Positions 35,833 through 44,721 of a stretch of 64,000 bases of DNA are shown here, piece by piece. The translations under genes and the position numbers were made by a program. The DNA is from Flavobacterium sp. DG2-3 (GTDB lineage: Bacteria; Bacteroidota; Bacteroidia; Flavobacteriales; Flavobacteriaceae). The stretch spans positions 248,001 through 312,000 of the forward strand of contig NZ_JAVAMB010000004.1 in assembly GCF_030730925.1 (NCBI RefSeq), given 5' to 3'. Every line of letters starts with the position of its first letter. Within the stretch, counting starts at the first letter, position 1. The notes under the pieces were generated by a model. That model did no database searches and was not told the DNA's origin. It saw only the letters and a program-made list of their open reading frames with translations.

Positions 35833-37989
35833 ATGAAAAGTCTAAAACTTATTTCATCAGCCATTGCTATGCTTATATGTTTCGTAACCATGGCGCAAGA
35901 AAGAACGATTACTGGAATCATTTCTGACGAAAATAAACAACCGCTTCCAGGTGTAACTATTATCAACCAGACCTCAAAAGCCAACACTCAAACCGATTTT
36001 GATGGAAAATATAGCATTCAGGCAAAAACAGGAGATATGCTGGTTATCACTTTTATTGGCTATAAAACCCAAAGACAAAAAGTTCAAAACTCCAATATCA
36101 TTAATATAAAAATGCTTCCAGAAATGTCAAGCTTGCAAGAAGTTGTAGTTGTTGGCTATGGCAGAAGTGATTCGGAGTACGAAGATCGAAGTTATGCGCG
36201 CACCGAAAGAAAAGCAAAAAAAATGGTTCAGGCAGAAATGGTTCAAGGATATGTGGCTGGAGTTCAAGTGCAAAATAGCGCCAATTATATACCAAGTCCA
36301 ATTGCGATTCGCGGAAACGCCAATATTACTCCAAAAAACGAACCGATGTATATTATTGATGGAGTACCTGCAAAGGCCAATCAAATGTCAAAAATTAATC
36401 CGAATGACATTGATAATGTTTCTGTTTTAAAAGATCAAGCGGCGACATCAATTTACGGAAGCAGAGCCGCAAATGGCGTTGTGGTAATTTCTACAAAAAA
36501 TGAACTTTACAAAAATCTTACGGAAAAAGAATTGGATAAAAAATTAAATATCATGCCAATTCCGACTGAACCGACTCAGGAAGATTACGACGCTTTTGTT
36601 GAAAATGCTTTCGAAAGCCCAAAAACGGCACCGCTTTCTACATTTTCTATAGATGTTGATAATGCTTCTTATACCAATATCAGACGATTTTTGAATAACG
36701 GACAACAGGTTCCGAAAGATGCCGTTCGTGTGGAGGAAATGGTGAATTTCTTTAAATATACTTATCCGCAGCCAAAAAATGAGCATCCGTTTTCTATTAA
36801 TACAGAAACTAGTAATTCGCCTTGGAATACAAATACTAAAATTCTGAAAATTGGTTTGCAAGGAAAAAATATTCCAACCGAAAATTTACCTGCTTCAAAT
36901 CTTGTTTTCTTAATTGATGTTTCGGGTTCTATGAGCGACATGAACAAATTGCCTTTATTAAAACAATCCTTGAAAATTTTAGTTAACGAATTACGACCAA
37001 AAGACAAAGTGGCTATTGTAGTGTATGCTGGCGCAGCAGGAATGGTTTTGCCACCAACTTCTGGCGATGAGAAAAAAACGATTATTGATGCACTAGATAA
37101 ATTACAATCCGGAGGAAGCACTGCGGGCGGGGCTGGAATTGAACTGGCATACAAAACTGCAACAGAAAATTTTATTAAAGACGGAAACAATCGTGTAATT
37201 CTGGCAACTGACGGCGATTTTAACGTAGGAAGTTCTTCTAATTCTGACATGGAAAAATTGATTGAAGAAAAAAGAAAAACAGGCGTTTTCTTGACTTGTT
37301 TGGGCTACGGAATGGGAAATTACAAAGACAGCAAAATGGAAATCTTAGCCGATAAAGGAAACGGAAACTATGCCTACATCGATAATATTCAGGAAGCGAA
37401 TCGTTTTCTTGGAAAAGAATTTAAAGGTTCGATGTTTGCTATCGCGAAAGATGTAAAAATCCAAATCGAATTTAATCCGAAACAAGTTCAAGCGTATCGT
37501 TTGATTGGTTATGAAAACAGAAAACTTCGTCCGGAAGACTTTAAAAATGACGCGATTGATGCTGGAGAATTAGGAAGCAATCATACCGTTACAGCTTTGT
37601 ATGAAATTATTCCAGCTGGTGTAAAAAGTGATTATTTAGCCGAACAGCCAGATGATTTAAAATACACTAAAGCAGAACCTAATTCGAATAATTACAGCAA
37701 TGAATTGGCAACTATAAAATTCCGCTACAAAAAACCTGACGGAGAAAAAAGTATAGAAATGGTTCAGGTAATCGAAAACAAATCTGTTGTTTTAGAAAAA
37801 GCAAGCGATGATATGAAATTTAGCACAGCTGTAGCTTGGTTCGGATTGAAATTGAGAGATTCAAAATTAATTTCAAATAAATCTTCTAATGATATTGCGG
37901 TTTTAGCAAAACAAGGTTTATCTAACGATCCTGATGGCTACAAAGCCGAATTTGTGCGATTAGTAGAAATCTCGAAACAATTTAATTAA
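35833..37989 (+). CDS. Exported protein: carboxypeptidase-like regulatory domain, barrel-less TonB plug, VWA and YfbK C-domain
   Basis: A 718-residue multi-domain protein. Signal peptide 1-22. A CarboxypepD_reg-like domain covers ~25-95 (PLPGVTIINQTSKANTQTDFDGKYS, in part). A complete TonB plug covers ~100-223 (EVVVVGYGRS, PIAIRGNANI, EPMYIIDGVP, VLKDQAATSIYGSRAANGVVVISTK), but the ~22-strand barrel that normally follows is absent. Next come a vWF-N-like region (~250-335) and a VWA domain with intact MIDAS DVSGSMS (362-368), GGSTAGGAG and ATDGDFN. The C-terminus is YfbK/DUF3520-like. Directly downstream of sigma and anti-sigma genes, it is probably their output or sensor. Confidence 0.9.
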   Translation: MKSLKLISSAIAMLICFVTMAQERTITGIISDENKQPLPGVTIINQTSKANTQTDFDGKYSIQAKTGDMLVITFIGYKTQRQKVQNSNIINIKMLPEMSSLQEVVVVGYGRSDSEYEDRSYARTERKAKKMVQAEMVQGYVAGVQVQNSANYIPSPIAIRGNANITPKNEPMYIIDGVPAKANQMSKINPNDIDNVSVLKDQAATSIYGSRAANGVVVISTKNELYKNLTEKELDKKLNIMPIPTEPTQEDYDAFVENAFESPKTAPLSTFSIDVDNASYTNIRRFLNNGQQVPKDAVRVEEMVNFFKYTYPQPKNEHPFSINTETSNSPWNTNTKILKIGLQGKNIPTENLPASNLVFLIDVSGSMSDMNKLPLLKQSLKILVNELRPKDKVAIVVYAGAAGMVLPPTSGDEKKTIIDALDKLQSGGSTAGGAGIELAYKTATENFIKDGNNRVILATDGDFNVGSSSNSDMEKLIEEKRKTGVFLTCLGYGMGNYKDSKMEILADKGNGNYAYIDNIQEANRFLGKEFKGSMFAIAKDVKIQIEFNPKQVQAYRLIGYENRKLRPEDFKNDAIDAGELGSNHTVTALYEIIPAGVKSDYLAEQPDDLKYTKAEPNSNNYSNELATIKFRYKKPDGEKSIEMVQVIENKSVVLEKASDDMKFSTAVAWFGLKLRDSKLISNKSSNDIAVLAKQGLSNDPDGYKAEFVRLVEISKQFN

Positions 37990-38006
37990 ATTCACATAAT
38001 CCCGAA

Positions 38007-38055
38007 GATCTTTGTCAAGGTTTTAAACTTTGACAAAGATTTTTCTTTTTTTTTA
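38007..38055 (+). terminator. Terminator of the sigma/anti-sigma/VWA operon
   Basis: GATCTTTGTCAAGGTTTT and AAACTTTGACAAAGAT pair imperfectly in the middle and are followed by TTTTTCTTTTTTTTT, 18 bp after the VWA stop. Confidence 0.8.
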
Positions 38056-38064
38056 CTCTGAGTT

Positions 38065-38084
38065 AGACGCACTGCAGTGCATCT
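38065..38084. repeat. REP-like AGACGCACTGCAGTGCATCT palindrome
   Basis: GCACTGCAGTGC (38069-38080) is perfectly self-complementary, within a longer imperfect palindrome of the same family as 34108-34131 and 40468-40490. Confidence 0.65.
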
Positions 38085-38272
38085 CTACGAAAAAATCTTT
38101 GCGATCTCTTCGGTAAAAAAGATTGGGATAAAGACATTGCTTGTCTCTACAGTAAATCTTTAAAACATAAAACTCCTTCACTTTTGCAAGCAGTATGAGG
38201 AATCCCTCAAAACATTCCATAAATATTTTTTTACATTTGATTTTTATTTACACAAATTTATTTTACACACGT

Positions 38273-38860
38273 ATGAATCCTATTTTAAGCCAAAATCTAT
38301 TTTTAGTAAAAGAACATATCGGAATGTTTAAAGCTGCAAACAACTACGATATCTACCATCCAGAAACCAATCAAATCATTATGAATTGCCGAGAAAACAA
38401 TCTTGGTTTTTTCACTAAAGTTTTCCGATTTACAGATTATAAAAGAGCCACTCCGTTTAATGTTGAAATTACAACTGCTGATGGCGAAAAGTTAATTACG
38501 GTAAGAAGAGGCGTTGCCATTTTTAGATCGACCGTAGAAGTTTTAGACGAAAAAGATCGTTTGATTGGAACTTTCAAACAAAAATTCTTTTCTATTGGAG
38601 GAAGATTTGAAATTATGGACAAAAATGAAAAACCAGTTGCAACACTTCAAGGAAAATGGACTGGTTGGGATTTTAAATTTTCTCACGAAGGAAAACAGCT
38701 TGCTCAAGTAAATAAAAAATGGGCAGGATTAGGAAAAGAGTTTTTTACAAGTGCTGACAATTATGCACTTCAAATTGAAGATACCGTTGCAGCTGACAGT
38801 CCGTTGAGACAATTGATTTTAGGAGCTGTTATGTGTATTGACATGGTTTTGAAAGAATAA
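38273..38860 (+). CDS. LURP-one/phospholipid-scramblase-like protein
   Basis: A 195-residue cytosolic protein of the tubby-like/LURP-one fold: 12 short strands around a C-terminal hydrophobic helix (SPLRQLILGAVMCIDMVLKE, residues ~175-195). Typical blocks are FLVKEHIGMFKAANNYDIYH, RFTDYKRATPFNVEI, VRRGVAIFRSTVEVLD and GKWTGWDFKFSHEG. The ATG at 38273 starts the conserved part; codons upstream in the same frame cross the repeat-rich spacer and are not conserved in style. The role in bacteria is not established; scramblase activity of this family is disputed. Confidence 0.8.
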   Translation: MNPILSQNLFLVKEHIGMFKAANNYDIYHPETNQIIMNCRENNLGFFTKVFRFTDYKRATPFNVEITTADGEKLITVRRGVAIFRSTVEVLDEKDRLIGTFKQKFFSIGGRFEIMDKNEKPVATLQGKWTGWDFKFSHEGKQLAQVNKKWAGLGKEFFTSADNYALQIEDTVAADSPLRQLILGAVMCIDMVLKE

Positions 38861-38975
38861 CCGAAAGTTGTTAAACTTAGATTAAGAATATATTTTAAAG
38901 CATCATTTTAGTTTTCAAAAGCTTATTTTTGTTAGACTTATAATGATGCTTTCTGCATTTCTAAAAATTACCATC

Positions 38976-39692
38976 ATGACCGACTTAAAAAATAAAAACG
39001 CCTTTATTACTGGCGCAGGAAAAGGAATAGGAAAAGCTGTGGCAATTGCTTTGGCAAAAGAAGGTGTAAACCTGATTTTAGTTTCAAGAACTCAAAAAGA
39101 CGTTGAACAATTGGCTGACGAAGCTTCGAATTTAGGCGTAAAAGCTTTGGCTTTATCTGCTGACGTTTCTGATATTAATTCAATCAACAAAGCCGTAGAA
39201 CAAGCTTTAGCACAATTTAAACACATCGATATTTTAATTAACAGCGCCGGAATTGCTTCTTTTGGAAAATTCTTAGAACTGGAACCAGAAGCTTGGGAAA
39301 GAATTATTCAGGTAAATTTAATGGGAACGTATTACACTACTCGTGCTATTATCCCAAACATGATCGAAAGACAAACTGGAGATATTATCAATATTTCGTC
39401 TACTGCTGGTTTAAACGGAAACGCTCTGACAAGTGCTTACAGTGCTTCTAAATTTGCAGTTTTAGGTTTAACCGATTCTTTAATGCAGGAAATGAGAAAA
39501 CACAATATTCGTGTTACGGCTTTAACGCCAAGTACTGTTGCAACCGATATGGCAAAAGACTTAAACTTGACAGACGGAAACCCAGAAAAAGTAATGCAAT
39601 CTGAAGATATGGCGGATTTAATTATTGCGCAGTTAAAATTAAACCGAAGAGTTTTTATTAAAAACAGCAGTATTTGGTCGACGAATCCTTAA
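38976..39692 (+). CDS. SDR-family 3-oxoacyl-ACP reductase-like oxidoreductase
   Basis: A 238-residue classical short-chain dehydrogenase: cofactor motif [16 protein letters not shown] (~residues 12-27), NSAG (~90), catalytic Ser in IINISSTAG and [10 protein letters not shown] with Tyr/Lys (~155-159). It resembles FabG, but sequence alone cannot fix the substrate, and many such genes are general carbonyl reductases. The ATG at 38976 ([15 protein letters not shown]) is preferred to an earlier ATG at 38943, which would add eleven unconserved residues. TATTTTTG at 38924-38931 is a candidate -7 element without a matching -33. Confidence 0.9.
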   Translation: MTDLKNKNAFITGAGKGIGKAVAIALAKEGVNLILVSRTQKDVEQLADEASNLGVKALALSADVSDINSINKAVEQALAQFKHIDILINSAGIASFGKFLELEPEAWERIIQVNLMGTYYTTRAIIPNMIERQTGDIINISSTAGLNGNALTSAYSASKFAVLGLTDSLMQEMRKHNIRVTALTPSTVATDMAKDLNLTDGNPEKVMQSEDMADLIIAQLKLNRRVFIKNSSIWSTNP

Positions 39693-39805
39693 AAATAAAT
39701 TCCAAATTTTTAAATTCCAAATTCCAATTTGTCTAACTTTAAGAATTGGTATTTGGAATTTAAATTGGAATTCGGGATTTTAAATAAATTGGAATTTTAA
39801 AAAAT
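39693..39805. repeat. AAATTCCAA-family inverted repeat spacer
   Basis: TAAATTCCAAATTTTTAAATTCCAAATTCCAA is mirrored by TTGGTATTTGGAATTTAAATTGGAATT, filling the whole gap (described by position only). Same family as 8388-8460. Confidence 0.7.
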
Positions 39806-40312
39806 ATGGAACAATATTTAAGACAATTGGTCGAAATAGAATTTCAGGATAAGAAAGAGATCTTTACGGGTTTTCTTATTGATTATTCTGACGAATGGAT
39901 TTTGCTTCGAAATAATCCGGTAGATTTTATTTTGGATGGTTTCGTGATTTTGAAAAATAAAAATATTGAAGCCGTAAACCGAGATCATGATTTGGCCTTT
40001 ACCGAAAAAGTAATTCGTTTGAAAGGTCTAAAAATCAATTCAGATGACATTATTCCGATCAAAGATTTGGCTTCAATCATTAAATTTATTTCTGAGAAAT
40101 ACGGCATTTTTCAAATTGCAAAAAAATCGTCTAAATCTGCTTATCTAGGAAAATTAATAGAATTGACAGATGAAGAATTGACGATTAATTTTATTGACAT
40201 TCGAGGTCAATTTGGCGGAGAATTGGATTTTAATCCAGAAAAAATTCGCGTTATCGAATTTGATACCGATTATATTAATTCTTTGAAATTGGTGGTTGGA
40301 GAGAGTGACTGA
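39806..40312 (+). CDS. Protein of unknown function with an internal duplication
   Basis: A 168-residue cytosolic protein. Two halves align by eye: FTGFLIDYSDEWILLRN (~residues 20-36) and YLGKLIELTDEELTINF (~112-128), sharing G-x-L-I-x-x-[ST]-D-E followed by strands, as in small Sm/SH3-like barrels. No catalytic motif, cysteine or signal is present. It may bind nucleic acid or act as a scaffold, but this is only a guess from the fold-like pattern. The stop is followed by repeats and a convergent mtaB. Confidence 0.65.
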   Translation: MEQYLRQLVEIEFQDKKEIFTGFLIDYSDEWILLRNNPVDFILDGFVILKNKNIEAVNRDHDLAFTEKVIRLKGLKINSDDIIPIKDLASIIKFISEKYGIFQIAKKSSKSAYLGKLIELTDEELTINFIDIRGQFGGELDFNPEKIRVIEFDTDYINSLKLVVGESD

Positions 40313-40372
40313 TTTATTTCGCAGAGATAATACGCTAAGTTTCCACAGAGATTCACAGAGGATTTTAAACAA

Positions 40373-40414
40373 AAACGACAAAGCTCTTTATTAAATTAAA
40401 GAGCTTTGTCGTTT
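40373..40414. terminator. Hairpin AAACGACAAAGCTCTTTA / TAAAGAGCTTTGTCGTTT
   Basis: A perfect 18-bp stem with a 6-nt loop between two convergent genes, with T-rich sequence after it. It probably ends both transcripts. Confidence 0.8.
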
Positions 40415-40467
40415 CTTGTCATTTCTTCTTTTTTGAAAAATCACAAACTGTATGTCTAAACTTTGCG

Positions 40468-40490
40468 TGAGACGCACTGCTGTGCGCCTC
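40468..40490. repeat. REP-like TGAGACGCACTGC...GCGCCTCT element
   Basis: Third copy of the AGACGCACTGC family, with diverged arms (GAGACGCAC / GTGCGCCTC). Confidence 0.6.
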
Positions 40491-40574
40491 TACATATTGT
40501 AATCTATAATAATCTTTGCAAAAAAACTTAGTGTATCACTGAGAATTCTTTGCGAATCTCTGCGAAACAAAAAA

Positions 40575-41909
40575 CTAAACCTCAGCCAGCTTATTCAAAA
40601 ATTCCAAGCGAACACTTCCGTCTTCGTCGATTTTCGTTAAGTTGATTTCTTGCAAAGTATTTACTAGTTCCGGATTCCAAGGTGTTTTTACTTTTACGTA
40701 ATTCTCTGTAAATCCGTGAATATAACCTTCTTTATTTTCTCCTTCAAAAAGAACCGTTCTATTAGTTCCTAATTGGCTTTCATAAAAAGCACGGCGTTTT
40801 TTCACTGATAAACCGCGAAGCATTTTACTGCGTTTTGCACGTACATTTGAAGGAACAACGCCTTCCATATCTACAGCTTCGGTATTATCTCTTTCAGAAT
40901 AGGTGAAAACGTGTAAATACGAAATATCCAATTCGTTTAAGAAATGATAGGTTTCTAAAAAGTGTTCGTCTGTTTCTCCAGGAAAACCAACAATTACGTC
41001 AACACCAATACAAGCGTGTGGCATTACTTCGCGAATTTTGTTTACACGATCAATATAAACTTCACGCAAATAACGGCGTTTCATTAATTTTAAAATATCA
41101 TTGCTTCCCGACTGTAGCGGAATATGAAAATGCGGTACAAAAGTGCGGCTTTTAGAAACGAATTCGATCGTTTCGTTTTTCAATAAATTAGGTTCGATTG
41201 AAGAAATTCTCAAACGTTCAATTCCTTCTACTTTGTCTAAAGCTTGAACTAAATCTAAGAAAGTATGTTCGTGTTTTTTATTTCCAAACTCCCCTTTTCC
41301 GTAATCGCCAATATTTACACCAGTCAAAACAATCTCACGAATATTCTGAGCTGAAATTTCTTTGGCATTTTTTAATACATTTTCTAAAGCATCACTTCTA
41401 GAAATTCCACGTGCTAACGGAATGGTGCAATACGTACATTTATAATCGCAGCCGTCTTGAACCTTCAAAAAGGCACGTGTACGATCTCCAATAGAATAAC
41501 TTCCTACGTAGAAATCCGCTTCGGCAATTTCGCACGAGTGAACTTCACCCATGTCATTTTTACTCAAATCATGAATATAGTCTGTAATTTTGAATTTTTC
41601 TGTTGCACCCAAAACCAAATCAACACCGTCAACGGCAGCCAATTCCTCTGGTTTTAATTGTGCATAACAGCCGACTGCAGCAACAAAAGCTTTTTCGTTA
41701 AGCTTCATTGCTTTTCTCACTACCTGCTTAAACTGCTTATCTGCATTTTCTGTTACAGAGCAAGTATTAATGACATAAATATCTGCTATTTCTTCAAAAT
41801 CGACGCGGTCAAAACCTTCGTCATTAAAATTTCTGGCAATTGTAGAAGTCTCTGAAAAATTCAGTTTACAACCCAGCGTATAAAAGGCAACTTTCTTTCT
41901 ATTTTCCAT
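40575..41909 (-). CDS. mtaB: tRNA t6A37 methylthiotransferase MtaB
   Basis: A 444-residue radical-SAM methylthiotransferase converting N6-threonylcarbamoyladenosine-37 to ms2t6A in tRNA. The UPF0004 domain carries three Cys (LGCKLNFSE ~14, INTCSVTENAD ~50, AVGCYAQ ~83). The radical-SAM CxxxCxxC is DGCDYKCTYCTIPLARG (~153-169). PLQSGSNDILKLMKRRY and VDVIVGFPGETDE are further conserved blocks, and the C-terminus has a TRAM domain (GYIHGFTENYVKVK). The TLGCKLNFSE start is the MtaB form rather than MiaB or RimO. Confidence 0.95.
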   Translation of the reverse strand: MENRKKVAFYTLGCKLNFSETSTIARNFNDEGFDRVDFEEIADIYVINTCSVTENADKQFKQVVRKAMKLNEKAFVAAVGCYAQLKPEELAAVDGVDLVLGATEKFKITDYIHDLSKNDMGEVHSCEIAEADFYVGSYSIGDRTRAFLKVQDGCDYKCTYCTIPLARGISRSDALENVLKNAKEISAQNIREIVLTGVNIGDYGKGEFGNKKHEHTFLDLVQALDKVEGIERLRISSIEPNLLKNETIEFVSKSRTFVPHFHIPLQSGSNDILKLMKRRYLREVYIDRVNKIREVMPHACIGVDVIVGFPGETDEHFLETYHFLNELDISYLHVFTYSERDNTEAVDMEGVVPSNVRAKRSKMLRGLSVKKRRAFYESQLGTNRTVLFEGENKEGYIHGFTENYVKVKTPWNPELVNTLQEINLTKIDEDGSVRLEFLNKLAEV

Positions 41910-42395
41910 AATCTGTCTTAAATTAATGAAATCGTTGTCAAAAAATTTAAGGCTGCAAATTTACAAACAATATTCATCAAAAGAAAGCGATTAATTCACT
42001 TCCAATCAATAATTTGCATTAATGTTAATTTAGAAACATTCAAAAGTTAATCTTTTTACTTTTTTTTTCGAATAAGAAAGCACTCGCATTTTTAACATTT
42101 TAACATTCTGATAAGAATAAAATGACAAAATAATCGACTAAAAGCAAATTTTATCGATTAAGTACATTTTTTTCGATTATAAATTCAAAATTTCTTACAT
42201 TTACCATTGTTATGAATCTTGTTAGCAATAAATTCATATTAAAGAATTTTAATAAGCTTTAATTAATTTAATAATAATTCGGGCATAACAATTTTGAATT
42301 TTACTCGTTATGTTGTTGTTTTGTGTTACAAAATGAAATGGGAAAGCCGAAAACCAAAGAGAGTAGGCAAAATTAAAATACAAATACCACGCTTT
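41910..42395. other. 486-bp AT-rich intergenic region
   Basis: No gene is seen. It contains CAAATTTA (41956-41963), a possible -7 box TAAATTTG for mtaB on the minus strand, and three TCGATTA/TCGACTA-like words between 42131 and 42180. TTG-N19-TAAATTCA (42207-42236) is a weak plus-strand promoter candidate for the exported protein. Confidence 0.5.
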
Positions 42396-42920
42396 ATGAA
42401 AGCATTTTTACCCACGATCTGCTTGATGTTCTTAACCCTATTTAGTTCGCAAGCGCAAACTAATGCTCCAGCCGCAAACGCAAATCCGTTCCCTACTATT
42501 AGTACATTGACGACTTGGGCAAGCTTTAACTCACAACAGCAATTTGATGTTGCTATTCGTGCAGTTGGGTTTAAGTTTGAAGTTAAAGAACCAGGTGAAG
42601 GATCTACAGCTTATACCTACATTCGTAAAGTAACTGTTAACGAAGTAAACTACACGGACAGAATTGTATACAGAATTACAAATAATAATTCTGCAAGTAT
42701 CATTTCTTTAGTAACAGCTTCTACTGACTTGGTTAGTTTATACACACCACAATTGGCAAGTTTTAAAAACAACAACTGTAAAACAGAAATGTCTAAAGAC
42801 AAAAACACAACTTGCAGCTGTTACGAAAGTGCAAATTTTGCAATCGATCTTTGCGACGAGCGTGTAAAATTAACTATGGGTGACGGAAATAAATATTTTG
42901 TTTCTGTAGCGAAAAAATAA
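42396..42920 (+). CDS. Exported protein of unknown function
   Basis: A 174-residue exported protein: signal peptide FLPTICLMFLTLFSSQAQ, then a mature domain with DLVSLYTPQL-like helix and Cys pattern (NNCKTEM, TTCSCYES, IDLCDERV; five Cys in the last third) that may form disulfides. The ATG at 42396 was chosen because it immediately precedes the signal peptide, while an earlier in-frame ATG at 42294 would put a basic 34-residue extension before it. No family is recognised. Confidence 0.68.
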   Translation: MKAFLPTICLMFLTLFSSQAQTNAPAANANPFPTISTLTTWASFNSQQQFDVAIRAVGFKFEVKEPGEGSTAYTYIRKVTVNEVNYTDRIVYRITNNNSASIISLVTASTDLVSLYTPQLASFKNNNCKTEMSKDKNTTCSCYESANFAIDLCDERVKLTMGDGNKYFVSVAKK

Positions 42921-42989
42921 TATTTTAACTCTGATTTGTTTCCAAATCTTTACTGACTTTTAAGTATGTAAAGATTTGGAATACATTTC

Positions 42990-43520
42990 TTAGTTTGAGT
43001 TTGGATTTTTGAGTTCGTACCAAACTTCTAATTCTTCCTGATAAGTAAAAGAATTCACAAAATGGAAACCTAATTTTTCGAGAATCTTTCTTGAGTTTTC
43101 ATTTCCAGCATCTGCGTAAGCATAAAGTGCTTCAACTTTCATTTCATTAAATGCGTAATCTACAAAAGCTTTTCCTGCTTCAGACGCATATCCTTTTCCC
43201 CAATGTTTTTCGATAAAACGATATCCTAATTCATAGAAATTTTTGTGATTATTGATTTCGTCTGTAATATATTTAATTCCAGACCAGCCAATAAATTCGT
43301 TCGTTTCTTTTAACACAACCGCCCATCTTCCAGTCCCGAAATCTTTGTATTGTTTTTGAACAAACTTGATATATTCAATACTTTCTTCAATATGTTTTAC
43401 GGGTTTATTTCCAACAAACAAATGCACATTTGGATTCGAATCCAATTCAAACATGCCTTCTGCATCAGAAAGCAACATCTCTCTTAAAATCAAACGTACT
43501 GTTTCAATTGGCTTTTTCAT
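42990..43520 (-). CDS. GNAT-family N-acetyltransferase, RimJ/RimL-like
   Basis: A 176-residue acetyltransferase: ETVRLILREMLLSDAEGMFELD start, the acetyl-CoA loop WGKGYASEAGKAFVDYAF (~residues 115-132, Q/R-x-x-G-x-A form), then YADAGNENSRKILEKLGFHFV, typical of RimJ/RimL-like enzymes that acetylate protein N-termini or small amines. The substrate is unknown. It ends 70 bp after the exported-protein gene on the opposite strand, and its start lies 6 bp after the stop of the upstream Cof-type phosphatase gene, so the two are probably cotranscribed. Confidence 0.9.
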   Translation of the reverse strand: MKKPIETVRLILREMLLSDAEGMFELDSNPNVHLFVGNKPVKHIEESIEYIKFVQKQYKDFGTGRWAVVLKETNEFIGWSGIKYITDEINNHKNFYELGYRFIEKHWGKGYASEAGKAFVDYAFNEMKVEALYAYADAGNENSRKILEKLGFHFVNSFTYQEELEVWYELKNPNSN

Positions 43521-43526
43521 CTCTTT

Positions 43527-44330
43527 TTAATTTAAAATAAAGCGCTGCACAACCTCAGCCACTCCATCATTATTATTTGAAGATACGATTAAATCTGCTT
43601 TATCGCGCAATTCGGGTGTCACATTGTCTACCCAAACGCCGAGTCCTGCATATTCGATCATTGTCAAATCATTTCCTGCATTTCCTACAGCTATAATTTC
43701 ACTTTGATGAATTCTTAGCTTTTCAGCTAAACGTTTCAAACTCGCTGCTTTATCAATGCCTAATTGTGCGACCTCCAGAAAAAAAGGTTTTGATGTCGAA
43801 ACGCTTAAATGCGGCATAAAATCGATTAAATCTTTTTCAACCATTTTTAAATACTCTGGATCTTGCAATAAAATACATTTAACCGCTGGCCTGTCAACAT
43901 AATCTTTAAAGCTAGAAACTTTGCGATGCGCCATTCCTGTAATTTCTTTTTCGATTTCTATGTATTCAGAATCTGTTTCGCTAATAATTTCATCATCTAA
44001 ATACGTGATGATGTGTGTATTCATTTTAACGCTATAATCGTATAAAGCATGAATTTGTTCAACAGTTAATTTCTGTTCGAATAAAATCAAATTGTCTTTT
44101 ACACGACTTATTATCGCTCCATTAAACGAAAGCATATACGAATCGTTAAGATCTAGCTCCAATTCTTTAGCGTAAGCGATCATTGCAATTGTAGGCCTTC
44201 CAGAAGCCAAAACCACATAAACACCTTTCGCCTGCGCTTCTAAAAGTACTTTTTTATTTAAATCTGAAATTCTGTGGTCGTCTGTCAACAAGGTATCATC
44301 CATGTCGAGCACTAACATTTTGTATTGCAT
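43527..44330 (-). CDS. Cof-type HAD-IIB phosphatase
   Basis: A 267-residue HAD hydrolase. Motif I is VLDMDDTLLTDD (Asp ~8 and ~10), motif II LASGRPT, the cap domain of class IIB follows, motif III Lys is in DKAASLKRLAEKL, and motif IV is VGNAGNDLTMIEYAG. NAGND replaces the usual GDxxND and can still supply the metal ligand. These enzymes dephosphorylate sugar phosphates or vitamin precursors such as FMN and PLP. It lies 6 bp from the following acetyltransferase gene. The substrate is unassigned. Confidence 0.9.
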   Translation of the reverse strand: MQYKMLVLDMDDTLLTDDHRISDLNKKVLLEAQAKGVYVVLASGRPTIAMIAYAKELELDLNDSYMLSFNGAIISRVKDNLILFEQKLTVEQIHALYDYSVKMNTHIITYLDDEIISETDSEYIEIEKEITGMAHRKVSSFKDYVDRPAVKCILLQDPEYLKMVEKDLIDFMPHLSVSTSKPFFLEVAQLGIDKAASLKRLAEKLRIHQSEIIAVGNAGNDLTMIEYAGLGVWVDNVTPELRDKADLIVSSNNNDGVAEVVQRFILN

Positions 44331-44336
44331 TTTTTT

Positions 44337-44463
44337 TTAGTCCTTTTTTTTAGTCCTTAGTACTTAGCTTTTTTTAATCCTTAGCACTTAGCCATTAGTC
44401 CTTAGCATTTAGTTGTTAGCATCTAGTTTTAAAAACCAGAACTAAGGACTACTTACTAGGGAC
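44337..44463. repeat. CTTAG/CTAAG-rich repeat spacer
   Basis: Many TCCTTAGnnCTTAG words on one side and CTAAGGACTA...GGGACTAAA on the other, giving inverted arms. Same family as 20723-20904 and 23966-24002. Confidence 0.65.
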
Positions 44464-44477
44464 TAAACAACTATCTT

Positions 44478-44696
44478 TTAAATACTCATTCTAAACTGTT
44501 CAACAACTGGATTTGCTTTTGCGAAATCTGTTTCTTGAATAAACAATTCGACTGCCAAATCTGTTTGTCCGAATCCGCCCAAGCGAGCCGATTGGATATT
44601 ATCTTTTTTTACAGTTTCTACTCCAGCTTCCTCTAATCTTTCTTGTAAAGCTATTGCTAATACTTCACTTCCCGAAAACACTTTCATTAGTCCCAT
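44478..44696 (-). CDS. DUF2007 domain protein
   Basis: A 72-residue protein matching the small DUF2007 'putative signal transducing protein' fold: KVFSGSEVLAIALQERLEEAGVETVKKDN (in part), then LAVELFIQETDFAKANPVVEQF, the conserved 'lyV...d...A..ll' ending. It has no signal peptide or cysteine. Function is unknown. It precedes no obvious partner; the upstream neighbour is an alpha/beta hydrolase 25 bp away. Confidence 0.85.
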   Translation of the reverse strand: MGLMKVFSGSEVLAIALQERLEEAGVETVKKDNIQSARLGGFGQTDLAVELFIQETDFAKANPVVEQFRMSI

Positions 44697-44721
44697 AACA
44701 TTCTATTTTATGATTTATTTT

